Origin: Microcaldota archaeon
GTDB lineage: Archaea > Micrarchaeota > Micrarchaeia > Micrarchaeales > CABMGC01
Direction of reading: 5' to 3'
Length of the DNA: 14,648 nucleotides
Assembly: GCA_021792235.1 (NCBI GenBank)
Contig: JAJYVC010000027.1
Coordinates: 1-14,648, forward strand
Of the stretch, positions 1-8,459 are shown one piece after another. The position numbers and the translations under genes are program-made. Numbering within the stretch: position 1 is the stretch's first letter; each line of letters starts with the position of its first letter. Under the pieces are notes generated by a model that was not told the DNA's origin, made no database searches, and worked only from the letters and a program-made list of their open reading frames with translations.

Positions 1-1154
1 TTCAATGGCTTTATCTTTACTATGGCAACATCGCCGTTCTTTATGAACTCCGGATTCTTCTGGAGTGTCTGCCCGGTCTTGGGATCCTTCTTCTCAGATA
101 TCTCTGTTATCGTGCATGCAACCTGTGCAGTATGCACATGGAATACCGGAGTGTATCCTGGCGCTATTGCAGTAGGATGGTTTATCACCACTATTTGCGC
201 TGTGAATTCCGCAGCTACCATGGGAGGGTTATCTGAAGGCCCTACTACGTCTCCCTTCTTAACATCCTTCTTGTCAACACCTTTTATGTTGAATCCTACG
301 TTGTCTCCAGGCTCTGCCTTCTGCAGCTGCTGGTGGTGCATCTCTATTGACTTGACCTCTGTCTTCACTCCTGCAGGCATTATGACTATTGAATCACCGA
401 CCTTCATAATTCCAGTCTCAACTCTCCCTACTGGCACTGTTCCGAAGCCTGATATGCTGTACGCATCCTGTACAGGAAGCCTCAGGGGCTTGTTGAGCGG
501 CTTCTCTGGGACCGTAAGCGTATCAAGAGCCTCAAGAAGCGTTGGGCCTGTATACCAGCTGAGCTTGTCTGACTTTGCCGCGACATTTGATCCTTCGAGC
601 GCAGAGTAAGGCACGAAAAGAACCTTGGTGACATCATATCCTACTGTCTTGAGCAGCTCCGAAACCTTATTCTTGGCGTCATCGAACTTGGCTCTGTCGA
701 ATTTCACTGCATCTATCTTGTTGAGCCCCACTATAAGCTGCCTTATTCCCAGGACCCTGGCGAGATATGCGTGCTCCCTTGTCTGGGACTGCACACCGTC
801 AGGTGTGGAAACCACAAGAACTGCGGCATCTGCCTGGCTTGCTCCTGTGATCATATTTTTTACGAAGTCCCTGTGTCCAGGAGCATCGATTATGGTGAAG
901 TAGTACTTTGGAGTCTGGAAATCCCTGTGCATTATGTCGATAGTGATTCCCCTCTCCCTCTCCTCCTTGAGCTGGTCCATCACGAACGCGAATTCGAAGG
1001 TTGGCCTGTTGTACTTTGTGACCTCTTCCTTGAGCTTCTTCATATCCTGCTCAGTAACAGCCTTTGTCTCGTAGAGCAGCCTTCCTACCGTAGTTGACTT
1101 TCCATGGTCTATGTGACCTATGAAGATCAGATTCATGTGTGGTTTTTCTGCCAT
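1..1154 (-). CDS. tuf: Translation elongation factor EF-1A (EF-Tu), partial, C-terminus beyond left edge
   Basis: This GTPase delivers aminoacyl-tRNA to the ribosomal A site in the cytoplasm. Reading the minus strand from ATG at 1152-1154 gives 384 codons with no stop before the left edge; the family is usually about 420-430 residues, so roughly 40 C-terminal residues are missing. Visible motifs are the P-loop GHIDHGKST near residue 14, the switch I region ERGITID, the G3 motif DAPGH followed by RDFVKNM, and the G4 motif NKID. The domain II/III stretch GDNVGFNIKGV and the beta strand GDVAIVKIKPL before the edge also fit archaeal EF-1A. A GGTGA ribosome-binding sequence lies five bases before ATG. 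The gene stands alone, with a promoter-like AT-rich upstream region. The identification is secure. Confidence 0.97.
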   Translation of the reverse strand, partial: MAEKPHMNLIFIGHIDHGKSTTVGRLLYETKAVTEQDMKKLKEEVTKYNRPTFEFAFVMDQLKEERERGITIDIMHRDFQTPKYYFTIIDAPGHRDFVKNMITGASQADAAVLVVSTPDGVQSQTREHAYLARVLGIRQLIVGLNKIDAVKFDRAKFDDAKNKVSELLKTVGYDVTKVLFVPYSALEGSNVAAKSDKLSWYTGPTLLEALDTLTVPEKPLNKPLRLPVQDAYSISGFGTVPVGRVETGIMKVGDSIVIMPAGVKTEVKSIEMHHQQLQKAEPGDNVGFNIKGVDKKDVKKGDVVGPSDNPPMVAAEFTAQIVVINHPTAIAPGYTPVFHVHTAQVACTITEISEKKDPKTGQTLQKNPEFIKNGDVAIVKIKPL

Positions 1155-1159
1155 CTAAT

Positions 1160-1164
1160 TCACC
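1160..1164 (-). promoter_or_regulatory. Shine-Dalgarno sequence of EF-1A
   Basis: On the minus strand GGTGA lies five bases before the ATG at 1154. It matches the archaeal anti-Shine-Dalgarno core and supports this start. It also implies a leadered transcript, unlike several other genes here that appear leaderless. Confidence 0.6.
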
Positions 1165-1248
1165 AAGTATTATTTATTATAACGTTAGTTAAACCTAAGC
1201 AAATATAGAATTTGCCGATAACAAACAGTATAGGTATTGCACATAAGG

Positions 1249-1262
1249 TATTTAAATCTTTT
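1249..1262 (-). promoter_or_regulatory. Probable BRE/TATA promoter of EF-1A
   Basis: The minus strand reads AAAAGATTTAAATA, a purine-rich BRE followed by an archaeal TATA box. Transcription would start about 25 bases downstream, near 1225, leaving a leader of about 70 bases that contains the GGTGA ribosome-binding site. A second AT-rich stretch at 1168-1181 is an alternative that would give a very short leader. Confidence 0.5.
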
Positions 1263-1295
1263 CATGGGCCGGCGCCATCATGCCAACGCTCAAGA

Positions 1296-1571
1296 TTAAT
1301 GGGTAAGCCTGAAGGCTATGTACTTGGCCCTGTTTGAGAGCCTTTTCTGGAACTTCATCACCGCGAGCATGGCAAACATGACTGTTGCTATAACTACAAG
1401 TGCCAGGTCGATGTAATCGCTTGCCATAAGGGCGGAACTTGAATACCTGACGTCGCTGAGCACCAAATAAGTAGATATGGCTATCATGAAATCTGCCCCT
1501 ACTGATATGTAGGCTATCTTCTCTAGTAGCCTCTGGGTCTTCCTTATCCTGACAAGCTCACTGTAGTACAC
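1296..1571 (-). CDS. Small two-helix membrane protein, function unknown
   Basis: This is a 91-residue protein that I do not recognise. It starts with GTG directly after an in-frame TAA, so no longer version is possible. Residues 1-16 are polar and basic. Two hydrophobic segments follow, at about 17-40 (IAYISVGADFMIAISTYLVL) and about 53-73 (YIDLALVVIATVMFAMLAVM). The end is basic (KFQKRLSNRAK), so by the positive-inside rule both termini would face the cytoplasm. A good TATA element lies 31-42 bases upstream of the start, which argues for a real expressed gene. It lies between EF-1A and tRNA-Gln with no functional link visible. Confidence 0.6.
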   Translation of the reverse strand: MYYSELVRIRKTQRLLEKIAYISVGADFMIAISTYLVLSDVRYSSSALMASDYIDLALVVIATVMFAMLAVMKFQKRLSNRAKYIAFRLTH

Positions 1572-1601
1572 TTAGTCGCCAGTTCTAGTGATTCTGACAG
1601 A

Positions 1602-1613
1602 TATACTTAAAAA
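1602..1613 (-). promoter_or_regulatory. TATA box of the small membrane protein gene
   Basis: The minus strand reads TTTTTAAGTATA, centred about 36 bases upstream of the GTG start at 1571. This predicts a transcript with a leader of roughly ten bases or less. It is the main evidence beyond hydrophobicity that this short gene is genuine. Confidence 0.45.
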
Positions 1614-1786
1614 GCTAGATGCATTCATGGCACTACTGGAAGTCAAGATTAGGGTTACCATGCCACAAATATTCTGCAGGAACTTAGGCTGGCAGAACGC
1701 TTATGCTTAAGGTCTCTTTGCAGACTTGGCGCGAGTTTCTGATACGTGATGAAGTTGGATTCAATGACTTACCTGGAGGATATTAA

Positions 1787-1859
1787 TAGCTCCACCCAGA
1801 TTCGAACTGGGGTCAACGGGTTCAGAGCCCGCTATCCTTGACCACTAGACTATGGAGCT
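1787..1859 (-). tRNA. trnQ: tRNA-Gln (anticodon CUG)
   Basis: The minus strand folds into a complete cloverleaf. The acceptor stem is AGCTCCA with TGGAGCT, the D stem GTCT with GGAT, and the anticodon stem GCGGG with CCCGT. The loop CTCTGAA gives anticodon CTG, which reads CAG codons. A four-base variable region and a T arm CCCAG-TTCGAAT-CTGGG complete it. The discriminator base is A at 1787 and CCA is not encoded. There is no intron. The A1-U72 pair fits archaeal glutamine tRNA. It is transcribed away from the protease gene at 1915. Confidence 0.95.
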
Positions 1860-1882
1860 GCACACGTGTAATTTGCCGCGCA

Positions 1883-1893
1883 TTTTAATAAAT
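1883..1893. promoter_or_regulatory. AT-rich TATA element shared by tRNA-Gln and the divergent protease gene
   Basis: The sequence ttttaataaat region reads as TTTATTAA on the minus strand, with AAAGA before it, about 30 bases upstream of the tRNA 5' end. On the plus strand it reads TTTTAATAAA, about 27 bases upstream of the ATG at 1915. Both distances match archaeal TATA spacing, so one element may serve both directions and the protease message may be leaderless. Confidence 0.45.
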
Positions 1894-1914
1894 CTTTACG
1901 AAACATATCAGTTG

Positions 1915-2634
1915 ATGCCATCCTACAGGGAACATGTCCTCTTGTCAAGCGAGATAAAGGACATGGCCATAGCTGACGCTGCGCTGACAATCGCCTTCGC
2001 CATCATATTCACAGGAGGCATTGGGGGTGTGGTGAAAGATCCAGTGGATTTCCTTTACTTCATACCGATAGCGTTCGTTGCAGTATCTCTGTCCTTCATA
2101 CTCCACGAATACATGCACAAGGTGGTTGCACAGAAATTCGGTGCTATGGCCGCATTCAGGAAGTGGGACTGGGGAATAGGAATAACCCTGGTTACATCTT
2201 TTTTCGGGTTCCTTATAGGCCTGCCTGGCGCAACGATGATATACACGAGCAGGTTCACGCAGAAGGAAGAGGGATATGTGTCCCTTGCAGGTCCTCTCAC
2301 AAATTTTGCCGTGTTCCTGGTTGTTCTTGCAGTGTGGTACCTCACGCCAGCCAACATGATCGGCAAGTACGTGCAGGACATGATATCGGTAACACTGTTC
2401 ATCAGCGTATGGTTGGCATTCTTCAACATGCTTCCCATATATCCGCTTGACGGAAGCAAGGTGCTCAGGTGGAACAAGGCAGTGTACGCAGTCACAATGC
2501 TTGTTATATTCTTCTTCCTGTACATTGCGATAGGCCCTGCAAACTTTGCCTCGTTTCTTCCGAGCCTTATAATAGTACTGATAATAGCGCTGTTCATGTC
2601 AATGATGTACCGCGGGATGGCGTTCAGGTTCTGA
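1915..2634 (+). CDS. Site-2-type (M50) intramembrane zinc metalloprotease
   Basis: This 239-residue polytopic membrane protein is predicted to cut substrates within the membrane, typically to release regulators or process signal peptides. The zinc-binding motif HEYMH lies at residues 64-68 inside a hydrophobic helix. The family motif AGPLTN is at 125-130. The third zinc ligand is probably D179 in PLDG (177-180), preceded by NMLP at 171. About six hydrophobic segments are visible and no PDZ domain, so it is a minimal archaeal form. An in-frame ATG at 1852 was rejected because it would overlap tRNA-Gln; ATG at 1915 lies about 27 bases from a TATA element. The substrate is unknown. The gene converges on leuS with one base between stop codons. 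Confidence 0.88.
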   Translation: MPSYREHVLLSSEIKDMAIADAALTIAFAIIFTGGIGGVVKDPVDFLYFIPIAFVAVSLSFILHEYMHKVVAQKFGAMAAFRKWDWGIGITLVTSFFGFLIGLPGATMIYTSRFTQKEEGYVSLAGPLTNFAVFLVVLAVWYLTPANMIGKYVQDMISVTLFISVWLAFFNMLPIYPLDGSKVLRWNKAVYAVTMLVIFFFLYIAIGPANFASFLPSLIIVLIIALFMSMMYRGMAFRF

Positions 2635-2635
2635 A

Positions 2636-5491
2636 TCATGAAAGAATGTCGATGCTGGGCCTGAGAGGCATTGCATTTGCGGCTCGCTGCGATGATGACT
2701 TCGATTCCAGCTCTACGGATACGGGATACTTTATCGAATCAGATAAGTATGACTTTGCCTCGTCAAGGAGCCTGTACTCATCTTCCTGCATCGAATCCAC
2801 TTTCCTTATTGCATTTATCCTTTTTGATAGCTGCTGCACATACTTCATCGCCTTGTCCTTGGCGGATGGGTCTATGCCCAGCGCACTGAGTCCTTCCTTG
2901 CTGTTCAGCAACTTCATAACACTGCCGACGTCCCTCTTTTCGCCTAACCTGTTGTTTAGCTGTCTCTTCCAGTCGTCCGCCACTATAAGCTTTATTGACT
3001 TGGGCTCTTTCCCGCTTTTTTTTATCAGCGCGAGCACCTGCTTTGAGTCAGTTATTATTCCGTCCAGCAGATCCTCCTCGCCCTCCACCTTGTCACTTAT
3101 CATGGACTCATCTGCATTGGGCCACTTCTCCGTTGAAGAGAATGTTCCATTGCCAAGCTGGTGCCATATCTCCTCGGATACGTGCGGAGCTATTGGGGAC
3201 AGCATTAGTATCACGCTCGATATGTAATCCCTGACCACTATACCGTTGGGCTCTCCCCTTGAAAGGTACTTCCTAAGCTCTAGTATTGAATCGTAGAGTA
3301 CACTTGTACTGAATCCCCTGAGCTCAAGCTTCTCTATCTGCGCTGTTGCGCTCTTTATCTTCCTATTCAGCTTCGAGTACATCCAGTAATCTATGTGCCT
3401 GAGTTCTCCGCTTTCCATGCTGCTGATCTTCATGGCCATGTCATAGAGATACCTGAACCGTTCGTCGACCCCATTTGCCGCAACCTCGCTGAACTCAGAG
3501 TCACTGAACAGATCCGCACTTGCAATGACCAGTGCCCTTATCACGTCGGTGCCGTACTTCTCCACCCCATCAACAAGAGGAACTATGTTACCCAGGCTCT
3601 TGCTCATCTTCTCCCCTTCGCTGAGTACATTTCCATTCACTACTATCTGCTTTGGCCAGTTTGCCTTCGGGAACACCGCCACATGATTGAATACATACAT
3701 GGTGAGATGGTTGAATATGAGATCCGCACCGGAGTGCCTTGACGTTGACCTGTACCAGTAATCGAATGACTCCTTGCATCTCTTGATTATCTGGAAGTCT
3801 ATGCCTGTAGAAGATGACACACTAGAGAGATCGCCCTTGCCAAGGAAGATGTAGTCGAACAGCTCTGGCCTGAGCTTCTCGGGCTCTATGCCCCTGAGCG
3901 TATTTGATACAGTATAGAATGACATGTATATAGTCGAATCGGACAGCGATTCTATTATCCTGTCCTTGTCGAGCGGGAACCTAGTGCCTAGGCCCTGGGC
4001 CCTTGCAACGGCCCTCAGGTCTATCCAGTCGAAAGCGGCTTCGAATGCCTTCCTTGATTTGTCAGGCAGCACCGAGAGACCCGACAGCGCCTCCTTCGCC
4101 TCCTTTTTCCAGCCGGCATTGCCGTAGTTGAGGAACCATTGGTCCTCGACAACCTTGACCACGACCTTGTATCCGCACCTGCATGCCACAGGTGCATTGG
4201 CGAGAATGTAGAGCTCCATCGCCTTTCCTGCCTCGACCATATTCTTGGTGACCTTCTCTCGCGCTTCAGGCTCACTCATGCCCTCGTATCCTTTGATTAT
4301 CATCTTGCCATAGTGCGATTCCTCCTTGTATTGCAGCTTTGTAGCAGATTCAAGCGCCTCACTCTCGCTAGCCCCTGACTTGAACATCTCTATGTACCTA
4401 AGTGCAGGTATATCCATGTCCTCCACTTTTGGAATCTGGCGTGGTTCTATGCCATCCTTTGCTGGAACTTCGAGCACACGTATCGGCACTATGTCAAGCG
4501 CCTTGCCCTCCTTCTTAAGCTTGTCAATGGCTATGTAATCGAACGGAGCATGTGCCGGCACGCTCATCACTACGCCAGTACCAACATCCTCCTTCACGAA
4601 GAAGCCGTTGAACACTGGCAGAGTGGTGCCCGTTATTGGATTTGTGCATTTTTTTGCAAGAAGCTCCGATCCCTTGAACTCGGCTCCAATCTGCTCTATG
4701 CCTATCTGGTGCCTGAGTATGAGCGACGACGCCTTTGATAGGTAATATGTTCCCTCTCCGCCTATGCTGCATTTTATGTAGTCTGAATCCTGGTTCACGA
4801 AGAGGTTTGTGACGCCGAACACAGTTTCAGGCCTGTAGGTTGTGCACAGGAGATACGCGTCTTCACCATCCACCCTGAACTTTATTGCAGCTTCTTTCTC
4901 TATGTCAGGCTCCGTGTCCTTCTTCGTATCATGCATCCCCACTGCCTGATTCTCGTTTGGGCACCAGCCAACAGGGTGCTTGCCCTTTATCAGATATCCC
5001 TTGCCGTTGAGTATGCCGAACTGCCACTCTATGAACTTGCCAAAGAACGGCTCGGTTGACACGAACTTCCTTCTCCAATCAACGCTAAGGCCGACACGGT
5101 GCATGCCCTTTTCTATCTCGTTTACGAAGTAACTGGCTATGTACTCGGGATCAGTCATCTTTGCTATCTCCTGATCAGATATGTGAAAGAGCTTGAGCTC
5201 GGATATGAGTTCAGGGTCGTTGTTCTTCAGTCTCTTGGCGAATGCCAGTATTGGCGTGCCGGTCGCATGGAAGCCCATCGGAAAGAGAACATTCAATCCG
5301 CGCATCCTCTTGTATCTTGCCAGTACATCGGCTGTGCCATATGTGCGTACATGACCTATGTGAAGTGGAGCATTGACATATGGGAACGCGACTGTCACCA
5401 TGTATGACTCCCTGCCGCTGACGTCGCTCTCAAATATCTTGGAATCATCCCAGGCCTTCTGCCACTTTTCGTCTATCTCCTTGTAGTCCAT
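2636..5491 (-). CDS. leuS: Leucyl-tRNA synthetase, archaeal type
   Basis: This class I synthetase charges tRNA-Leu with leucine using ATP in the cytoplasm. Its 951 residues match the archaeal/eukaryotic LeuRS length. The HIGH motif is at residues 44-47 within APLHIGHVRTYG, and KMSKS is at 628-632 within SEGEKMSKSLGN. The CP1 editing domain is seen in CTTYRPETVFGV (216-227) and GTGVVMSVPAHAPFDY (304-319), where D318 corresponds to the aspartate that binds the amino group of mischarged tRNA in the family. The tryptophan- and cysteine-containing stretch VGWCPNE (174-180) and the C-terminal anticodon-binding region (ending in residues after about 850) are intact. No frameshift or missing catalytic residue was seen. 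It lies 31 bases after the glycosyltransferase gene but has its own likely promoter, so shared transcription need not mean shared function. Confidence 0.97.
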   Translation of the reverse strand: MDYKEIDEKWQKAWDDSKIFESDVSGRESYMVTVAFPYVNAPLHIGHVRTYGTADVLARYKRMRGLNVLFPMGFHATGTPILAFAKRLKNNDPELISELKLFHISDQEIAKMTDPEYIASYFVNEIEKGMHRVGLSVDWRRKFVSTEPFFGKFIEWQFGILNGKGYLIKGKHPVGWCPNENQAVGMHDTKKDTEPDIEKEAAIKFRVDGEDAYLLCTTYRPETVFGVTNLFVNQDSDYIKCSIGGEGTYYLSKASSLILRHQIGIEQIGAEFKGSELLAKKCTNPITGTTLPVFNGFFVKEDVGTGVVMSVPAHAPFDYIAIDKLKKEGKALDIVPIRVLEVPAKDGIEPRQIPKVEDMDIPALRYIEMFKSGASESEALESATKLQYKEESHYGKMIIKGYEGMSEPEAREKVTKNMVEAGKAMELYILANAPVACRCGYKVVVKVVEDQWFLNYGNAGWKKEAKEALSGLSVLPDKSRKAFEAAFDWIDLRAVARAQGLGTRFPLDKDRIIESLSDSTIYMSFYTVSNTLRGIEPEKLRPELFDYIFLGKGDLSSVSSSTGIDFQIIKRCKESFDYWYRSTSRHSGADLIFNHLTMYVFNHVAVFPKANWPKQIVVNGNVLSEGEKMSKSLGNIVPLVDGVEKYGTDVIRALVIASADLFSDSEFSEVAANGVDERFRYLYDMAMKISSMESGELRHIDYWMYSKLNRKIKSATAQIEKLELRGFSTSVLYDSILELRKYLSRGEPNGIVVRDYISSVILMLSPIAPHVSEEIWHQLGNGTFSSTEKWPNADESMISDKVEGEEDLLDGIITDSKQVLALIKKSGKEPKSIKLIVADDWKRQLNNRLGEKRDVGSVMKLLNSKEGLSALGIDPSAKDKAMKYVQQLSKRINAIRKVDSMQEDEYRLLDEAKSYLSDSIKYPVSVELESKSSSQRAANAMPLRPSIDILS

Positions 5492-5521
5492 AGGAAAGCC
5501 AATAGCATTATGTCAACTTCA

Positions 5522-5534
5522 CTTATAAGGTTTT
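5522..5534 (-). promoter_or_regulatory. Probable leuS promoter at the end of the glycosyltransferase gene
   Basis: The minus strand reads AAAACCTTATAAG, a BRE plus TATA box overlapping the last codons of the upstream glycosyltransferase. It is centred about 34 bases before the leuS ATG, which predicts a leader of less than ten bases. It suggests that leuS can be expressed independently of the upstream cluster. Confidence 0.5.
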
Positions 5535-6674
5535 GCTGGTCCTGCGGCCTACGCCGAGCCTTGAAAACAGCTGGCCATAGAATACTGCAACCTTGGATTT
5601 GGAGTACAGGTATAGGTTCTTTTTGTTGCGTATGTACTTTGACGGATCCTTACTGCAGGCTATCTCAGCGATCTTGGCAGGTATGTCCGCCTCGTTTTCA
5701 ACAACGCACATGTCCTTCACCTCCTTGGGTATCGGGGTGTAGCTTGGCAGTAGGACAGGGGTGCCCAGAGCGATGCTCTCTATGGCTATTATCCCTAGTC
5801 CTTCGCGCTCTGACATATGAAGCACAAGTGCAGACTGCTTTATCGTCTCGTAAAGCTCTTTGCTGCTGGAATAAAAATCCCTTATTGCCACCTTGCCACG
5901 CAGGCCAAGCTCCGATACGCTCTCCTCTACGAATCTCCTCTCAGGTCCGCTCCCTACAATCAATCCCCTCAGGGAATGGTCACGCTCATATGCTATCTTG
6001 AATGCTGAGAGCCACTTGTCCAGCCTCTTCTCTTTTATCATCCTTCCGGAAAACATTACCAGCTTTGATCTCATGCCCCTGCGAACGACTCTTTCCAATG
6101 CTTCATCATCGAGATTTGGCGCAAATATCGAGACGTTGCGCCCTTTTATCCCGAACCCGGCAAGCTTCGCTGTGGTTGCACTGGATATGGCGACATAGAA
6201 GTCCGCACCTCTGATTGCCCTCCTGGAATACGCGTATGCTATGTCGCCTGACACAGGACCCAGGTATCTCCTCCAGTATTCTCTATCCCATACCTCCGCA
6301 ACCTCCATTATGAGTTTTGCCCCTTTCTGCCTGCAGTATCTTTTCACAATGGGAAGGTGAAGCATCGGGAATGCGTTCGTTATTACCACGTCGAAATCGT
6401 ATGCGGACAGCTTCCTTACTGAGGCGGCATACGCTATGGCTTCCCTTATCGATCTTCTTCCGTGCCTATATATTCTTGACTGATCAGTCTGGTGCATTGC
6501 ATGGTAGTGTATGCCGTTGTACATGAAGTCGCTCGACTTCATTCCCTTCCACTTGGTGGTGAAGAAATGCACCTCGTGTTCCTTGGCAAGCTCCTCTGCC
6601 TCGTTGTAGTTCATAGATTCTATGCCACCCACGTGCCACGGATATGGCACATCGTATACGAACGCTATCTTCAT
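5523..6674 (-). CDS. GT4-family glycosyltransferase (GT-B fold)
   Basis: This 383-residue enzyme is predicted to transfer a sugar from a nucleotide-sugar donor, with retention of configuration, to a glycan, lipid or protein acceptor. The N-terminal acceptor domain opens with a beta strand and the glycine-rich HVGGIES (14-20). The C-terminal donor-binding domain has FSGRMIKEKRLDK (208-220), VGSGPE (240-245) and the EX7E motif, E291 to E299, in EREGLGIIAIESIALGTP. No signal peptide or transmembrane helix is seen, so it acts on the cytoplasmic side. Its ATG overlaps the stop of the carbamoyltransferase gene in ATGA, indicating translational coupling and a shared pathway. Donor and acceptor cannot be read from the sequence. 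Confidence 0.9.
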   Translation of the reverse strand: MKIAFVYDVPYPWHVGGIESMNYNEAEELAKEHEVHFFTTKWKGMKSSDFMYNGIHYHAMHQTDQSRIYRHGRRSIREAIAYAASVRKLSAYDFDVVITNAFPMLHLPIVKRYCRQKGAKLIMEVAEVWDREYWRRYLGPVSGDIAYAYSRRAIRGADFYVAISSATTAKLAGFGIKGRNVSIFAPNLDDEALERVVRRGMRSKLVMFSGRMIKEKRLDKWLSAFKIAYERDHSLRGLIVGSGPERRFVEESVSELGLRGKVAIRDFYSSSKELYETIKQSALVLHMSEREGLGIIAIESIALGTPVLLPSYTPIPKEVKDMCVVENEADIPAKIAEIACSKDPSKYIRNKKNLYLYSKSKVAVFYGQLFSRLGVGRRTSKTL

Positions 6675-8383
6675 TTGCCTGCACCGGAACGTACCTTATT
6701 CTCGACGAAATAGTCGCCGATAAACATGTACCTTGAGTTAGTCTTCTTCATTGTGTATATGGCATCCTCAGGCGATGCGACTATTGGCATGCCGTGTATG
6801 TTGAAGCTGGTATTTAACACCACGCCGAACCCTGTTCTCATCTTTATGCTCCTTAGCAGCTCCCTGTAGTCGCTGTTCTCCTCGCCTACCATCTGCGGCC
6901 TGGCAGTCATGTCCACATGCACGACCGATTTCATTATCTCCCTTGCGGATTCCTTAACTCTGTACCCCATTGTCATGAACCTGTCCCTCCCCTTGACGTC
7001 ATTGAGCAGCCTGGTCGAATCCTCTGAAAGCATGGATGGCGCGAAGGGCTGGTACCACTCCCTCTGCTTGACATAAGTATTGAGCTTGTCCTTCACCCTA
7101 TCTGAACTGGCATTGCCAATTATGCTCCTGTTCCCTAGCGCTCTTGGCCCATACTCCATCCTTCCGTTGAACCACAGTATGTAGTCATTGGCTTCTATTA
7201 TTTCCGCAGCGTGCTTCGCTTTGCTCCCATCCCTCTCGAAATGGATGCCCTTCTCCTTCTTCAGGCATGCCCTTATGTAATCGTCGGAGTAATCATCGCC
7301 AAGGTAGGAATCATTGAACTCGTACGATGATATGCCATTGACCAGGTATTCTGCCTGCATGGCGGCGCCAAGAGCTATGCCTCCATCACCCATGTGGGGG
7401 AATATGTGCCATCGCTTCAGCTTTTCGAGAGATCGTATGCTCATGTTGGCCTTTATGTTAGACATCACGCCTCCGGCGAACGATACGTTCCCTATGCCGT
7501 ACTTGTCTATCGCATTTGAGACGAATTCAGTGACTGTATTCTCTAGAACCTGCTGTGCCATGTATGCGAACTGCTCTCTTGGCATGCCCCACGCTATCCT
7601 ACTCAGGCCGTCATACTGCCTTATCGGCCCGGATGCCGCCTTCATGGAAGTACCTTCGACTCTGAAGAAGTGCCTTAGTTTGTTGTCCTTTAAGCTAAAG
7701 GGAAAGGAGTAATCTGCCATGGCCATTATCTTTCCCTCGTCCTCCAGCTCCCTCATTCCTAGTATGTTTGTTACCTGCTCGTAGAATATGCCTATCGAGT
7801 CGCCTCCGGATATGCTCTCCATCCTTTCAATCTCTCCGTTCTCCATGACACTTATGGATCCGGACAGACCATCCCCTATTCCATCAAGTGTTATTACGAG
7901 CTGGTTGTCCATGCCAGATGTGAAAGCTGCAGTGGCTGCATGAGCCTCATGGTGGTCTATTGATAATATCTGGAAATTCCTGAACCCGATCCGCTTGAGC
8001 TCCTTAGACACTTCATATTTGCTTATTGCTCTGCACAGCGGAAGAGGACCGACAGAAGTCATCGCATATTTTGAGTAGTGCATGAGACCTTCCGCACGCG
8101 GCCTGGGCATCTTCCTCCTCCTGAACCTGTAGTATGACTCCTTCTGCTGCGGGAATATCCTTGATATGGTCTTTGAGAGGTCCGTTGTAGGGAATGCTAC
8201 CACATCTACGTCGCCTGGCTTTATCCCTGCGTGGCGCAGCGCTGCGTTTATGGAGTTGTGCGGGAACCTGACCTCCAGCTTGCGCTTTGTGTATCTCTCC
8301 TCATTGGATGCGAATAGTATCCTGCCATCGTGTATCAGGGCCGCTCCAGAATCGTGACCGTCCCATATACCTAGGGTGTACAT
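6671..8383 (-). CDS. O-carbamoyltransferase, NodU/TobZ (CmcH) family
   Basis: Family members use carbamoyl phosphate and ATP to form carbamoyl-adenylate and transfer the carbamoyl group to a hydroxyl of a sugar or natural product. The N-terminal Kae1-like domain begins with LGIWDGHDSGAAL and carries the metal-binding motif HHEAHA (residues 147-152 counted from the GTG at 8392). SFAGGVMSNIKAN (304-316) and HMGDGGIALGAA (333-344) complete the nucleotide site. The C-terminal domain begins at GRMEYGPRALGNRSI (410-424), the hallmark of this family. I prefer ATG at 8383, which starts at MYTLGIWDGHDSG as the family does and has GTGA five bases upstream; the longer reading uses GTG at 8392. Coupled to the glycosyltransferase by an ATGA overlap. 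The acceptor is probably a glycan made by its neighbours. Confidence 0.92.
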   Translation of the reverse strand: MYTLGIWDGHDSGAALIHDGRILFASNEERYTKRKLEVRFPHNSINAALRHAGIKPGDVDVVAFPTTDLSKTISRIFPQQKESYYRFRRRKMPRPRAEGLMHYSKYAMTSVGPLPLCRAISKYEVSKELKRIGFRNFQILSIDHHEAHAATAAFTSGMDNQLVITLDGIGDGLSGSISVMENGEIERMESISGGDSIGIFYEQVTNILGMRELEDEGKIMAMADYSFPFSLKDNKLRHFFRVEGTSMKAASGPIRQYDGLSRIAWGMPREQFAYMAQQVLENTVTEFVSNAIDKYGIGNVSFAGGVMSNIKANMSIRSLEKLKRWHIFPHMGDGGIALGAAMQAEYLVNGISSYEFNDSYLGDDYSDDYIRACLKKEKGIHFERDGSKAKHAAEIIEANDYILWFNGRMEYGPRALGNRSIIGNASSDRVKDKLNTYVKQREWYQPFAPSMLSEDSTRLLNDVKGRDRFMTMGYRVKESAREIMKSVVHVDMTARPQMVGEENSDYRELLRSIKMRTGFGVVLNTSFNIHGMPIVASPEDAIYTMKKTNSRYMFIGDYFVENKVRSGAGK

Positions 8384-8414
8384 CGTATTCACTTGACTCG
8401 TTTGAACTTGCTAA

Positions 8415-8422
8415 TTATATAT
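8415..8422 (-). promoter_or_regulatory. TATA box upstream of the carbamoyltransferase gene
   Basis: The minus strand reads ATATATAA in the 67-base gap between the radical SAM stop and the carbamoyltransferase start. It is centred 35 bases from ATG 8383 and 26 from GTG 8392. The carbamoyltransferase and glycosyltransferase genes may therefore be transcribed separately from the intein-bearing gene upstream. Confidence 0.5.
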
Positions 8423-8459
8423 TTTGCTGCGTCTAAGTTCGCTACACGAAAATGCTTTG

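Noticed and set aside
22..1097. Open frames on the plus strand opposite EF-1A (195, 92 and 108 residues)
   Set aside because: The minus strand encodes EF-1A with all GTPase motifs through this stretch; the plus-strand products have no recognisable features.
1628..1711. 27-codon plus-strand frame after an AT-rich element
   Set aside because: Too short, with no ribosome-binding site or recognisable product; the stretch 1614-1786 otherwise shows nothing supportable.
1739..1752. CTGA followed by GTGATGA, resembling D' and C' boxes of a C/D guide RNA
   Set aside because: No matching upstream C box or downstream CUGA D box was found within a normal guide RNA length.
2055..2639. 194-residue frame on the minus strand opposite the protease
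   Set aside because: It mirrors the protease gene, whose HExxH and PLDG motifs are clear, and has no motifs of its own.
2469..3227. 252-residue frame on the plus strand opposite the end of leuS
   Set aside because: It overlaps the C-terminus of the protease gene and antisense leuS; composition is that of a shadow frame.
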